Assembly: GCA_002353225.1 (NCBI GenBank)
Contig: DEJF01000026.1
Location: 41,341 to 56,222, forward strand
DNA: 14,882 bases
Origin: Prevotella sp. UBA2755
Lineage (GTDB): Bacteria > Bacteroidota > Bacteroidia > Bacteroidales > Bacteroidaceae
Direction of reading: 5' to 3'
The notes beneath the pieces were generated by a model. The model ran no database searches. It was given only the letters and a program-made list of their open reading frames with translations, and was not told the DNA's origin. Positions 5,916 through 13,887 of this stretch are shown piece by piece. Within the stretch, counting starts at the first letter, position 1. Every line of letters begins with the position of its first letter. The position numbers and the translations under genes are program-made.

Positions 5916-8432
5916 CTATTCATTGTTCTCAGAGTTCTCGGTATTTTCTAAGTCCTCGGAGTATTCTTCCTCTTCATCCTGACTCGACATCACCTTACAT
6001 ACAGAAGCGATAGTGTCGTTCTTCTTCGTCAGGTTAATCAGACGCACACCCTGAGTGGCACGTCCCATCACACGGACATCGGCAACCTTCAGGCGGATGA
6101 GGATACCACTCTTGTTGATGATCATCAGGTCGTTCTCGTCAGTCACTACCTTGATGGCTACCAGACGTCCTGTCTTCTCGGTCACGGCGAGGGTCTTCAC
6201 ACCCTTCGTTCCACGATTGGTCTTACGATAGTCCTCTATCTCCGAGCGCTTACCATAACCGTTCTCCGATACCACCATAATGGTCTCTGTCTGTGGGTCG
6301 TTGACACATACCATGCCTACTACCTCGTCGTCACCACCGTCAAGACGCATACCGATCACACCAGTAGACACACGTCCCATGGTACGTACCTGGTCCTCGT
6401 TGAAACGGACGGCACGACCGTTACGGTTAGCGAGCAGCAACTCATTATGACCATTGGTCAGACGAACACCTACCACCTTATCGCCCTCGTTGATATTGAT
6501 GGCAATGACACCATTGGTACGTGGACGGCTGTATGCCTCCAAACAGGTCTTCTTGATAATACCGTTCTTAGTGGCAAATACGACATAATGGCTGTTCAAG
6601 AACTCAGTATCGTTGAAGTTCTTAATTCGCAGGACGGCATTGATGGCATCGTCCGGGTCGATATTCAGCATATTCTGGATAGCACGACCCTTCGAGTTCT
6701 TGTCACCCTCCGGAATCTCATAGCACTTCTGCCAGTAGCAGCGACCTTTCTGGGTGAAGAAGAGCAGGGTGTTATGCATCGTGGCGGGATAGATATATTC
6801 TGTGAAGTCATTGTCACGGTGACGAGCAGCCTTGGCACCGACACCTCCTCTGCCCTGCTCATGGAACTCGTCAAGTTTGGTACGCTTGATATAGCCCATG
6901 TGGGAGATAGTGATAACCACTGGATCGTCGGGATAGAAGTCCTCTGCGTTGAACTCGTGGTCGAAGGGGATAATCTCCGTACGACGGGCATCGCCATACT
7001 TCTCCTTCACCTCCTGCAACTCGTCCTTCATCACCTGCTTGCAACGCTCTGGGTTGTCCAGAATCTCCTGCAAGTCGGCAATCAACTTCTGCAAGTCGTC
7101 GAACTCCTGATGCAACTGGTCGACACGCAGACCTGTCAACTGGGCAAGACGCATGTCCACGATAGCCTTCGACTGGAGTTCGTCGAGTTCGAAACGAACC
7201 TCCAGGTTGTGCTGGGCATCACTTGGGGTCTTACTATTTCTAATAATGTGTACGACCTCGTCGATATTGTTGACGGCGATGATCAAACCCTCTAAGATAT
7301 GGGCACGCTCTTGTGCTTTCTTCAGGTCGAACTTCGTGCGACGAATAGTTACATCATGACGATGCTCCACGAAATATTTCACGCATTCCTTCAGGTTCAG
7401 CAGACGGGGACGTCCCTTCACCAATGCGATGTTATTCACTGAGAAAGAACTTTGTAGCGCTGTCATCTTAAACAATTTATTCAAGAGCACATTGGCATTC
7501 GCGTCACGCTTGCAGTCGACCACGATACGCATACCCTGACGACCAGACTCATCGTTGACATTGGCAACGCCCTCAATCTTATGCTCGTTGGCAAGGTCGG
7601 CGATATACTTCACCAAGTCAGCCTTGTTGACACCATAAGGAATCTCCGTCACCACTATCTTGTCATGAGTTTCCCCACTCTCAATCTCAGCCTTGGCACG
7701 CATCACGATGCGGCCACGACCAGTCTCATAGGCATCCTTCACCCCCTGCAAGCCATAGATATACGCTCCAGTGGGGAAGTCAGGACCCGGGATATATTTC
7801 ATCAATCCATCGGTATCGATGTCTGGATTGTCTATATAAGCGCAGCAACCATCAATCACCTCACCGAGGTTATGCGTCGGCATGTTCGTAGCCATACCCA
7901 CAGCGATACCGTTACCTCCGTTTACCAGCAGGTTTGGAATCTTCGTAGGCATCACCGTCGGCTCCTGTAAGGAGTCGTCGAAGTTGTTCATCATGTCAAC
8001 GGTATCCTTCTCCAGGTCGTCCATGATGTGCTCACCCATCTTCGAGAGACGGCACTCCGTATAACGCATAGCGGCAGGAGAGTCACCGTCCACACTACCG
8101 AAGTTACCCTGTCCGTCCACCAATGTATAGCGCAGGTTCCAGTCCTGAGCCATACGCACCAGTGCTCCATAAACAGAGGAGTCACCGTGTGGGTGATACT
8201 TACCGAGCACCTCACCTACTACACGCGCACATTTCTTATAAGGCTGTGTTGACACGTTGTTGATGTTCATCATACCGAACAAGATACGGCGGTGTACTGG
8301 CTTAAAGCCGTCACGAACATCAGGAAGCGCACGTGCTACGATGACCGACATGGAGTAGTCGATGTACGAGGACTTCATCTCCTCCTCGATGTTGATTTTA
8401 ATAATTCTGTCGTTGTCGATTGTCTGATCCAT
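5916..8432 (-). CDS. gyrA: DNA gyrase subunit A
   Basis: This 838-residue protein is the breakage-reunion subunit of gyrase, which with GyrB introduces negative supercoils. The N-terminal core is canonical: SYIDYSMSVIVARALPDVRDGFKPVHRRI (about 22-50), the quinolone-binding helix HPHGDSSVYGALVRMAQ (80-96), and the catalytic Y124 in AAMRYTE. The coiled-coil and C-gate region covers about 360-490. The C-terminal beta-pinwheel starts near 500 and contains a GyrA-box variant, QGRGGVG (526-532), instead of the usual QRRGGKG. The presence of this box and the length favour GyrA over ParC. The tail (about 815-838) is strongly acidic, as in many GyrA proteins where it tunes wrapping. The residue matching E. 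coli Asp87 is glycine (G89), while the Ser83 equivalent is kept (S85). It is the first gene of a probable three-gene unit. Confidence 0.97.
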   Translation of the reverse strand: MDQTIDNDRIIKINIEEEMKSSYIDYSMSVIVARALPDVRDGFKPVHRRILFGMMNINNVSTQPYKKCARVVGEVLGKYHPHGDSSVYGALVRMAQDWNLRYTLVDGQGNFGSVDGDSPAAMRYTECRLSKMGEHIMDDLEKDTVDMMNNFDDSLQEPTVMPTKIPNLLVNGGNGIAVGMATNMPTHNLGEVIDGCCAYIDNPDIDTDGLMKYIPGPDFPTGAYIYGLQGVKDAYETGRGRIVMRAKAEIESGETHDKIVVTEIPYGVNKADLVKYIADLANEHKIEGVANVNDESGRQGMRIVVDCKRDANANVLLNKLFKMTALQSSFSVNNIALVKGRPRLLNLKECVKYFVEHRHDVTIRRTKFDLKKAQERAHILEGLIIAVNNIDEVVHIIRNSKTPSDAQHNLEVRFELDELQSKAIVDMRLAQLTGLRVDQLHQEFDDLQKLIADLQEILDNPERCKQVMKDELQEVKEKYGDARRTEIIPFDHEFNAEDFYPDDPVVITISHMGYIKRTKLDEFHEQGRGGVGAKAARHRDNDFTEYIYPATMHNTLLFFTQKGRCYWQKCYEIPEGDKNSKGRAIQNMLNIDPDDAINAVLRIKNFNDTEFLNSHYVVFATKNGIIKKTCLEAYSRPRTNGVIAININEGDKVVGVRLTNGHNELLLANRNGRAVRFNEDQVRTMGRVSTGVIGMRLDGGDDEVVGMVCVNDPQTETIMVVSENGYGKRSEIEDYRKTNRGTKGVKTLAVTEKTGRLVAIKVVTDENDLMIINKSGILIRLKVADVRVMGRATQGVRLINLTKKNDTIASVCKVMSSQDEEEEYSEDLENTENSENNE

Positions 8433-8531
8433 TTATCTTACGTTTAATTTACCTTTTACTTTCTCAGGCGATTTTGCGTTTAAGGCACTTTTAAGCCCCT
8501 CTGACGCGTTTTAGCCTTTTTTATTAGCGCA

Positions 8532-8563
8532 CAAAGGTACTGTTTTTTTCCGACATGGCGAAA
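8532..8563 (-). promoter_or_regulatory. Probable gyrA promoter
   Basis: On the minus strand TACCTTTG (8532-8539) is an exact TAnnTTTG box. A TTTC (8560-8563), one mismatch from TTTG, lies 20 bases upstream of it. This predicts a start near 8525 and a leader of about 95 bases before the gyrA ATG. The leader ends in an A-rich stretch without a Shine-Dalgarno sequence. The leader also contains two GCGTTTwA-type repeats (8476-8483 and 8506-8513) of unknown meaning. Confidence 0.6.
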
Positions 8564-8578
8564 CAATAAACGTTAATA

Positions 8579-10990
8579 TTAGTCATCAATGTTTAATTCT
8601 GCGGCGGATGCATCCGAGGCAAGGATGACAGACACCACGCTGACGATATCCGTCACGTTCACCTCCCCGTCACCATTCACATCGGCGGCTGCCTTGTTAA
8701 AGTTAGCCGACGGTTTACCCAAGATATAGTTCACCATCTCCACGATATCGGTTACATTTACCTTACCGTCGCCATTGGCATCACCAGGAACGTAAGAGGG
8801 AGCAGAAGGATCCACCGTGAACCACATATAACCAGTAGGTTCATTATTCGTAGAGAAATAATAAACCTGCAGGTAATAGTTCACCTCTGTTTCAAGACCA
8901 GAGAACTCTATGTCTACTGTCGTTTTCTCTCCTGCTTTCAGTTTCACTTGCCTAACGACCTCAACTGGCTCTCCCACCAAATAGCCATCTACAGGGATCC
9001 ACAACTGGAACACCACTTCATCATCGTAGGTGTTCGTTCCCTTATTCTCAATGGTTGCGGTGCCTTTGAAGGTCTTGCTATCAAGGACACCATCGCCATT
9101 CAACCCCGCAATATTGTATGAGATAGCCAACTTCTGCTCCTTAGGGGTGGCAACCATGAAAGGTGAACTCTCCCATAAGATATAGTCTTTATAATTGTAT
9201 TCGTCTGTTTTATCATCGTAATCATAACCGTTCGTAATATATACGGTGACAAAAGATGACTTAGTCGGAGTAAAGGCAATCTCCAACTCACCTGTCTCAC
9301 CATGAGCGAGATATGATGAGGAAGCGCCGACGCTTTCCTTCTCATTCTTAATCCATACGTAGAAAGTGTTCTCGTTGTCGAAACCATTGTTCGTCCAGTT
9401 GATATGAGCCTGCATCGGTCTACCTACCTTCTTGGCACCAGTGAGCGTCACGTCATTGACGACTATAGCGTTCTCTACTTCCGATGACAACATCAAAGTG
9501 AGTTTCGTGTCTGTAATCTGAGCAAGTAAGATGTCATCATAATAAGACTCACACATCATCCAGTTTTCCGTTCCTGCCGGACGATACATCTCACGCAACT
9601 CATAAGAACCTTTGGCTATATCCTTACCAATAGTCAGTGTAGCGTCTACTTCTTTTAATTTGCCACCAACCTTCAACGACAAATTCTTCTGAACATCAAG
9701 AATTGTAATCACCTCACTATTCTTACACAATGCCCAGGCATGGTCTATAGTAATATCATCGTCACCGTCAAAATAGAATATCGAACCCACGACATTTACG
9801 CCTGTGAAGTCGGCAGAAGCGGAGGTACGTGTAAACTCATGAGCCTCATCATAGTCAGAGAAGAAATACACACGATCTATGATGGAATAGTTTTCCGTCG
9901 TGGTTGGTGCTTGCAGTCCGATAAGGGCTTCTTGGTACATGGAAAAGCCATTGGAGGAAGTACCGCCACCAATGCCACGTCCGCCGGGATTGAGCACTGA
10001 CAAGGAGAAAAAGCCATCAGAAGCGCCACTCCATCCCCAGTTGACATGGAAGAAGCCTTTGTCATCATAACCGTCGATAATAAACTCGTGACCACCACTG
10101 TCAGAATGACCAGAATAGAGCACTGGGCGTTTGTTCTTCAACTCATTATACATCAGCAACTCCCATTCTTTCAGAGAATAATTGCGACGTAAGATGCCCT
10201 TTGCCGTCTTACTATAGCCAAAAGTCTGTATCATATCAGTTGCTAAAACAGAAGCCCCTGATGACCATGCCGTATAGTCCATCTGAACCGCCTGACCGCA
10301 ATAGCGCATCAACTCGGCCACGGCATTAGCACCTGCGTCTGTATCCGTATAATCATAATCGTCACGCATCACACTCCACTTGAAAGTTGTACTTGGCAGC
10401 GACGGGACTGCAATTTCTTTAGAATAAGTAGCATAGGCTTTCATAGCCGGTACTGTGTACTTGGGGTATTTATGGTAGTACATAATCTGTGCCATTGCCG
10501 TTGCGACACAACCAGTGACACATCTTTCGTCCCCATCCATCGGACACTGCAGGTTAAAAGGCTCACTCTGATCCCAATGGGAAGTCACCAACGGAGCGAT
10601 AGGAGCACCTATGGCACGACGAGACTTCATGTTTGTCTGCACATCGGCACCCAAGGCCTTAATTTCTTGGGCATAGCCATCCAGCCAGTAACGGACGTTC
10701 TCTGGGAGTTTGTCCATCTCCAGATTACCCTTATCGGCATAACCTAACACGGGAATGGTGCGGTCGTCGGCACTGACAATCACAAAGCCGCCCTGTCCGT
10801 CAGCATTAAACACATAGAACTGATTATCGCCAATAGAGGGGGCACGACGCAATGACTTCTGCTGAAATGTCTTGCCCTTCATGAACTTCTGGGCGATCTC
10901 CAATGCTTTCTGTTCGCTGACTTCACCAGCCATCATCGTCAAACTGACAAAGACTGCAAGTAATGTGAGGATGTATCTTCTCATTTTCAA
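8579..10990 (-). CDS. Secreted C10 family (streptopain/interpain-like) cysteine protease with C-terminal dockerin-like module
   Basis: The 803-residue precursor starts with a signal peptide (about 1-21, ending MMAG). A propeptide of the streptopain-inhibitor type follows (about 25-125; VSEQKALEIAQKFM, GGFVIVSADDR). The C10 protease domain spans about 130-360: catalytic C161 in CVTGCVATAMAQIMYYHKYP, catalytic H301 in GGHEFIIDGY, and the VNWGWSG segment at 316-322. Residues about 365-730 look like beta-sandwich domains. The C terminus holds two EF-hand-like loops, DANGDGKVNVTD (737-748) and DVNGDGEVNVTD (770-781), as in type I dockerins. No type IX secretion tail follows. Relatives include interpain A of Prevotella intermedia and PrtT of Porphyromonas gingivalis, which degrade host proteins. 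It should be exported as a zymogen and matured by cleavage. It has its own promoter and lies divergent to clpC. Confidence 0.9.
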   Translation of the reverse strand: MKMRRYILTLLAVFVSLTMMAGEVSEQKALEIAQKFMKGKTFQQKSLRRAPSIGDNQFYVFNADGQGGFVIVSADDRTIPVLGYADKGNLEMDKLPENVRYWLDGYAQEIKALGADVQTNMKSRRAIGAPIAPLVTSHWDQSEPFNLQCPMDGDERCVTGCVATAMAQIMYYHKYPKYTVPAMKAYATYSKEIAVPSLPSTTFKWSVMRDDYDYTDTDAGANAVAELMRYCGQAVQMDYTAWSSGASVLATDMIQTFGYSKTAKGILRRNYSLKEWELLMYNELKNKRPVLYSGHSDSGGHEFIIDGYDDKGFFHVNWGWSGASDGFFSLSVLNPGGRGIGGGTSSNGFSMYQEALIGLQAPTTTENYSIIDRVYFFSDYDEAHEFTRTSASADFTGVNVVGSIFYFDGDDDITIDHAWALCKNSEVITILDVQKNLSLKVGGKLKEVDATLTIGKDIAKGSYELREMYRPAGTENWMMCESYYDDILLAQITDTKLTLMLSSEVENAIVVNDVTLTGAKKVGRPMQAHINWTNNGFDNENTFYVWIKNEKESVGASSSYLAHGETGELEIAFTPTKSSFVTVYITNGYDYDDKTDEYNYKDYILWESSPFMVATPKEQKLAISYNIAGLNGDGVLDSKTFKGTATIENKGTNTYDDEVVFQLWIPVDGYLVGEPVEVVRQVKLKAGEKTTVDIEFSGLETEVNYYLQVYYFSTNNEPTGYMWFTVDPSAPSYVPGDANGDGKVNVTDIVEMVNYILGKPSANFNKAAADVNGDGEVNVTDIVSVVSVILASDASAAELNIDD

Positions 10991-11020
10991 TCGATTTGGT
11001 TATTAATCATTTTCTTGTTG

Positions 11021-11052
11021 CAAAGGTAATGTATTTATTTGACAACACCAAA
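11021..11052 (-). promoter_or_regulatory. Promoter of the C10 protease gene
   Basis: On the minus strand TTTG (11049-11052) and TACCTTTG (11021-11028) are 20 bases apart, a perfect fit to the Bacteroidetes housekeeping promoter. The predicted start near 11015 leaves a leader of about 25 bases. Confidence 0.8.
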
Positions 11053-11114
11053 ATAAATAATAAGAAAACGATGTCCTCACATATTTGGCACGATGTTTGC
11101 ATGACAACAGATGT

Positions 11115-13637
11115 ATGACAAGTCAATTTTCACCCAAGGTATCGGAGATTCTCGCTTACTCCCGCGAGGAAGCCGCACGTCTCGCCAGTCGCAGTGTGGG
11201 ACCGGAACATCTGTTGCTCGGTATGATGCGTATCAAGGAGGGACCCGTCAATGATGTGTTCCGCCGCCTCGCCATCAACCTGTCGAACGTGAAGGCAGAA
11301 CTGGAGTCACGCGTGAGGGAGGATGAGATCGGCATGCCCATCAACACCAACGAACTGGTACTTAACGAGAAGGCCAGTAATATCCTGAAACTGGCGGTGC
11401 TGGAGGCACGTATCCAACGCACTACCCGTGTGGACGAGCAACATCTGCTGCTTGCTATCCTGCACGACCAGGTGGATAACGGAGCAAAAATAGTATTGGA
11501 AATGAACAACATGAATTATGAGGATACACTGACGCTGCTGAGCGTCAAGAACGGTATCGGACTGCCCGACGAGGATTACGAAGAGGAGGAAGAACAGACT
11601 TCCAACAATCAACGCCAGTCAGCGTCAGGCAGCCATACAACGACACAAACGAAACAAACTAAGTCGAAGACGCCTGTGCTCGACAATTTCTCGACAGACC
11701 TGACACAACAGGCTCTGAACGACAAATTAGACCCTGTAGTGGGACGTGAACGTGAGATACAGCGTGTAGTAGAAATCTTGGGTAGAAGGAAGAAGAACAA
11801 CCCCATCCTGATCGGTGAGCCCGGTGTGGGCAAGAGTGCCATTGTTGAAGGGTTGGCACAGATGATAGCCCGCAGGGAATGCTCACCCATGCTCTTCGGA
11901 AAGCGACTGGTAACCCTCGACCTGACAGGTGTGGTTGCCGGCACGAAATACCGTGGACAGTTCGAGGAGCGTATCCGACAACTTATCAAGGAGTTGGAAC
12001 AGAACCCTGACGTGATAATCTTCATCGACGAGATACACACACTGATCGGCGCAGGCTCGACACCCGGTTCGATGGATGCAGCCAACATCCTCAAACCTGC
12101 ATTAGCACGAGGCACTATCCAGTGTATTGGTGCCACGACACTCGACGAGTATCGCAATTCTATAGAGAAAGACGGCGCCTTGGAACGCCGCTTCCAGAAA
12201 GTGCTCATCGAACCGACGAATGCAGAGGAGACCTTACAGATTCTGCATAACATCAAGGGACATTACGAGCGGCATCACCATGTGAGTTACACGGATGACG
12301 CCTTGATGGCATGTGTCAAATTGACAGACCGCTATATCAGTGACCGTCAGCAACCCGACAAGGCGATTGACGCCATGGATGAGGTAGGCTCTCGCGTACA
12401 TCTTAATAATGTACAGGTACCATCTGAGATTGCACAGTTAGAGCAAGACCTGAAAGAACTGAAGGAGAAGAAGCAACTTGCCGTCAAGAATCAGAACTTC
12501 GAACTTGCTGCTGGCTTCCGTGACCGTCAGACAGTGATGGAGAGTCAACTTGCCGACATGAACCGCAAATGGCAGGAGGGTGATATCGACGACCGCCAGA
12601 CAGTGACAGAGAAGGAGGTACAGGACGTGGTATCAATGATGACTGGTGTTCCTGTACAGCGCATGGCACAGGAGGAGGGTATCCGACTAAAAGGCATGGC
12701 GCAGGAATTGAAACAACATGTCATCGCACAGGATAAGGCAATCGAGAAGATGGTGCGTGCCATCCAGCGTAACCGTGTGGGACTGAAAGACCCCAACCAC
12801 CCTATCGGTGCCTTTATGTTCTTGGGTCCGACGGGTGTAGGTAAGACCTACCTCGCCAAGAAACTCGCTGAGTTTATGTTTGGCAGCAGCGAGGCATTGA
12901 TCCGCGTGGACATGAGTGAGTATACGGAATCATTCAACGTGTCACGACTGATTGGTGCACCTCCGGGCTATGTCGGTTATGAGGAGGGTGGACAACTGAC
13001 GGAACGGGTACGCCGTCATCCCTACTCTATCGTACTGCTCGACGAAATAGAGAAGGCACACGGCAACGTGTTCAACTTGCTGTTGCAAGTACTTGACGAG
13101 GGACGACTGACAGACGGCAACGGGCGTTTCGTGGACTTCCGTAACACCGTGATCATCATGACATCGAACGCCGGTACCCGCCAACTGAAAGACTTCGGAC
13201 GTGGTGTGGGATTCACCAGTGGAGGCTCCGGCTCTCTGATGCTCAACGAGCAGGATAAGGAACATGCGCGCAGCATCGTACAGAAAGCATTGTCAAAGCA
13301 GTTCTCACCAGAGTTTCTGAACCGTCTGGACGAGATTATCACCTTCGACCAACTCGACCTCGATGCCATCAAGCAGATTATCGACGTGGAACTGCAAGGT
13401 CTCTATAAACGTATCGGTGACCTGGGCTATACCATCGAAGTGAGCGACGACGCAAAACAATTTGTCGCCGAGAAGGGCTATGACGTGCAGTTTGGTGCCC
13501 GTCCATTGAAACGAGCCATCCAATCTTACATTGAGGACGGTATCTCTGAACTCATCGTCAACGGTGACCTCCAACAAGGTGATACTATACATATTAATAA
13601 GGTGAAAGGGAAAGACGAACTATCGTTCACACACTAA
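11115..13637 (+). CDS. clpC: ATP-dependent Clp protease ATP-binding subunit ClpC
   Basis: This is a Hsp100/AAA+ unfoldase that feeds substrates to ClpP. From the start used here it has 840 residues. In order: a two-repeat Clp-N domain (about 1-145), an acidic then polar linker (about 150-190), AAA-1 with Walker A GEPGVGKS (234-241) and Walker B IIFIDE (301-306), a short middle domain with a UVR-like motif (about 438-480), and AAA-2 with Walker A GPTGVGKT (571-578) and Walker B IVLLDE (639-644). VGF at 698-700 is the expected ClpP-docking tripeptide. The short middle domain and VGF loop identify ClpC, not ClpB. An in-frame ATG exists at 11085, but the family begins with a form like MTSQFSPKV, so 11115 is preferred. 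I see no perfect promoter and no CIRCE-type operator. A strong terminator follows, so it is probably monocistronic. Confidence 0.95.
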   Translation: MTSQFSPKVSEILAYSREEAARLASRSVGPEHLLLGMMRIKEGPVNDVFRRLAINLSNVKAELESRVREDEIGMPINTNELVLNEKASNILKLAVLEARIQRTTRVDEQHLLLAILHDQVDNGAKIVLEMNNMNYEDTLTLLSVKNGIGLPDEDYEEEEEQTSNNQRQSASGSHTTTQTKQTKSKTPVLDNFSTDLTQQALNDKLDPVVGREREIQRVVEILGRRKKNNPILIGEPGVGKSAIVEGLAQMIARRECSPMLFGKRLVTLDLTGVVAGTKYRGQFEERIRQLIKELEQNPDVIIFIDEIHTLIGAGSTPGSMDAANILKPALARGTIQCIGATTLDEYRNSIEKDGALERRFQKVLIEPTNAEETLQILHNIKGHYERHHHVSYTDDALMACVKLTDRYISDRQQPDKAIDAMDEVGSRVHLNNVQVPSEIAQLEQDLKELKEKKQLAVKNQNFELAAGFRDRQTVMESQLADMNRKWQEGDIDDRQTVTEKEVQDVVSMMTGVPVQRMAQEEGIRLKGMAQELKQHVIAQDKAIEKMVRAIQRNRVGLKDPNHPIGAFMFLGPTGVGKTYLAKKLAEFMFGSSEALIRVDMSEYTESFNVSRLIGAPPGYVGYEEGGQLTERVRRHPYSIVLLDEIEKAHGNVFNLLLQVLDEGRLTDGNGRFVDFRNTVIIMTSNAGTRQLKDFGRGVGFTSGGSGSLMLNEQDKEHARSIVQKALSKQFSPEFLNRLDEIITFDQLDLDAIKQIIDVELQGLYKRIGDLGYTIEVSDDAKQFVAEKGYDVQFGARPLKRAIQSYIEDGISELIVNGDLQQGDTIHINKVKGKDELSFTH

Positions 13638-13656
13638 CCCTCACTATGACATCTAC

Positions 13657-13697
13657 CAATGAAGCCTGCCTATTCCAAGGGCAGGCTTCATTGTTTT
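13657..13697 (+). terminator. Strong hairpin terminator after clpC
   Basis: CAATGAAGCCTGCC (13657-13670) pairs perfectly with GGCAGGCTTCATTG (13680-13693), 14 bp with a nine-base loop, followed by TTTTC. It starts about 20 bases after the clpC stop. Confidence 0.85.
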
Positions 13698-13718
13698 CGC
13701 ACACATACATCCCTTATA

Positions 13719-13762
13719 TTTTTGTCATTTTTCCCTTGATTTGAGTCAATTTGTGACAAAAA
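13719..13762. promoter_or_regulatory. Nested inverted repeat upstream of the gdhA promoter
   Basis: TTTTTGTCA (13719-13727) and TGACAAAAA (13754-13762) form a 9-base inverted repeat. Between them lies a second, smaller one, TTGA-6-TCAA (13737-13750). The set ends about 32 bases upstream of the gdhA -33 box, a position suited to an activator or repressor. No specific regulator can be named. Confidence 0.4.
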
Positions 13763-13794
13763 GTAACTTTTTTCTTATTTTTTTTGATAAAATG

Positions 13795-13825
13795 TTTGGT
13801 AATTCAATTTTTTAATGTAATTTTG
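13795..13825 (+). promoter_or_regulatory. Promoter of gdhA
   Basis: TTTG (13795-13798) and TAATTTTG (13818-13825) are 19 bases apart, matching the Bacteroidetes housekeeping consensus. Transcription should start near 13832, giving a leader of about 56 bases that is A-rich just before the ATG and lacks a Shine-Dalgarno sequence. Confidence 0.8.
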
Positions 13826-13887
13826 CATCCGAAATAATTCAAGAGACAAATTTCAATAGTATAATAACCAAAAAAAGTAAAAAGATT

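Noticed and set aside
6447..7295. 282-codon open frame on the plus strand opposite gyrA
   Set aside because: Antisense to gyrA; the low-complexity Leu/Val-rich product is typical of a shadow frame.
5916..8432. Topoisomerase IV subunit A (ParC) for the type II topoisomerase gene
   Set aside because: A GyrA-box-like motif, the acidic tail and the overall length favour GyrA.
11085..11114. Upstream ATG giving clpC ten extra residues
   Set aside because: The extra residues (MARCLHDNRC) do not fit the family, which begins with a form like MTSQFSPKV at 11115. A loose -7-like box (GATGTTTG, 11092-11099) would also place the transcript start downstream of this ATG, but that box lacks a -33 partner.
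11609..12256. 215-codon open frame on the minus strand opposite clpC
   Set aside because: Antisense to the first AAA domain of clpC, with no family features.
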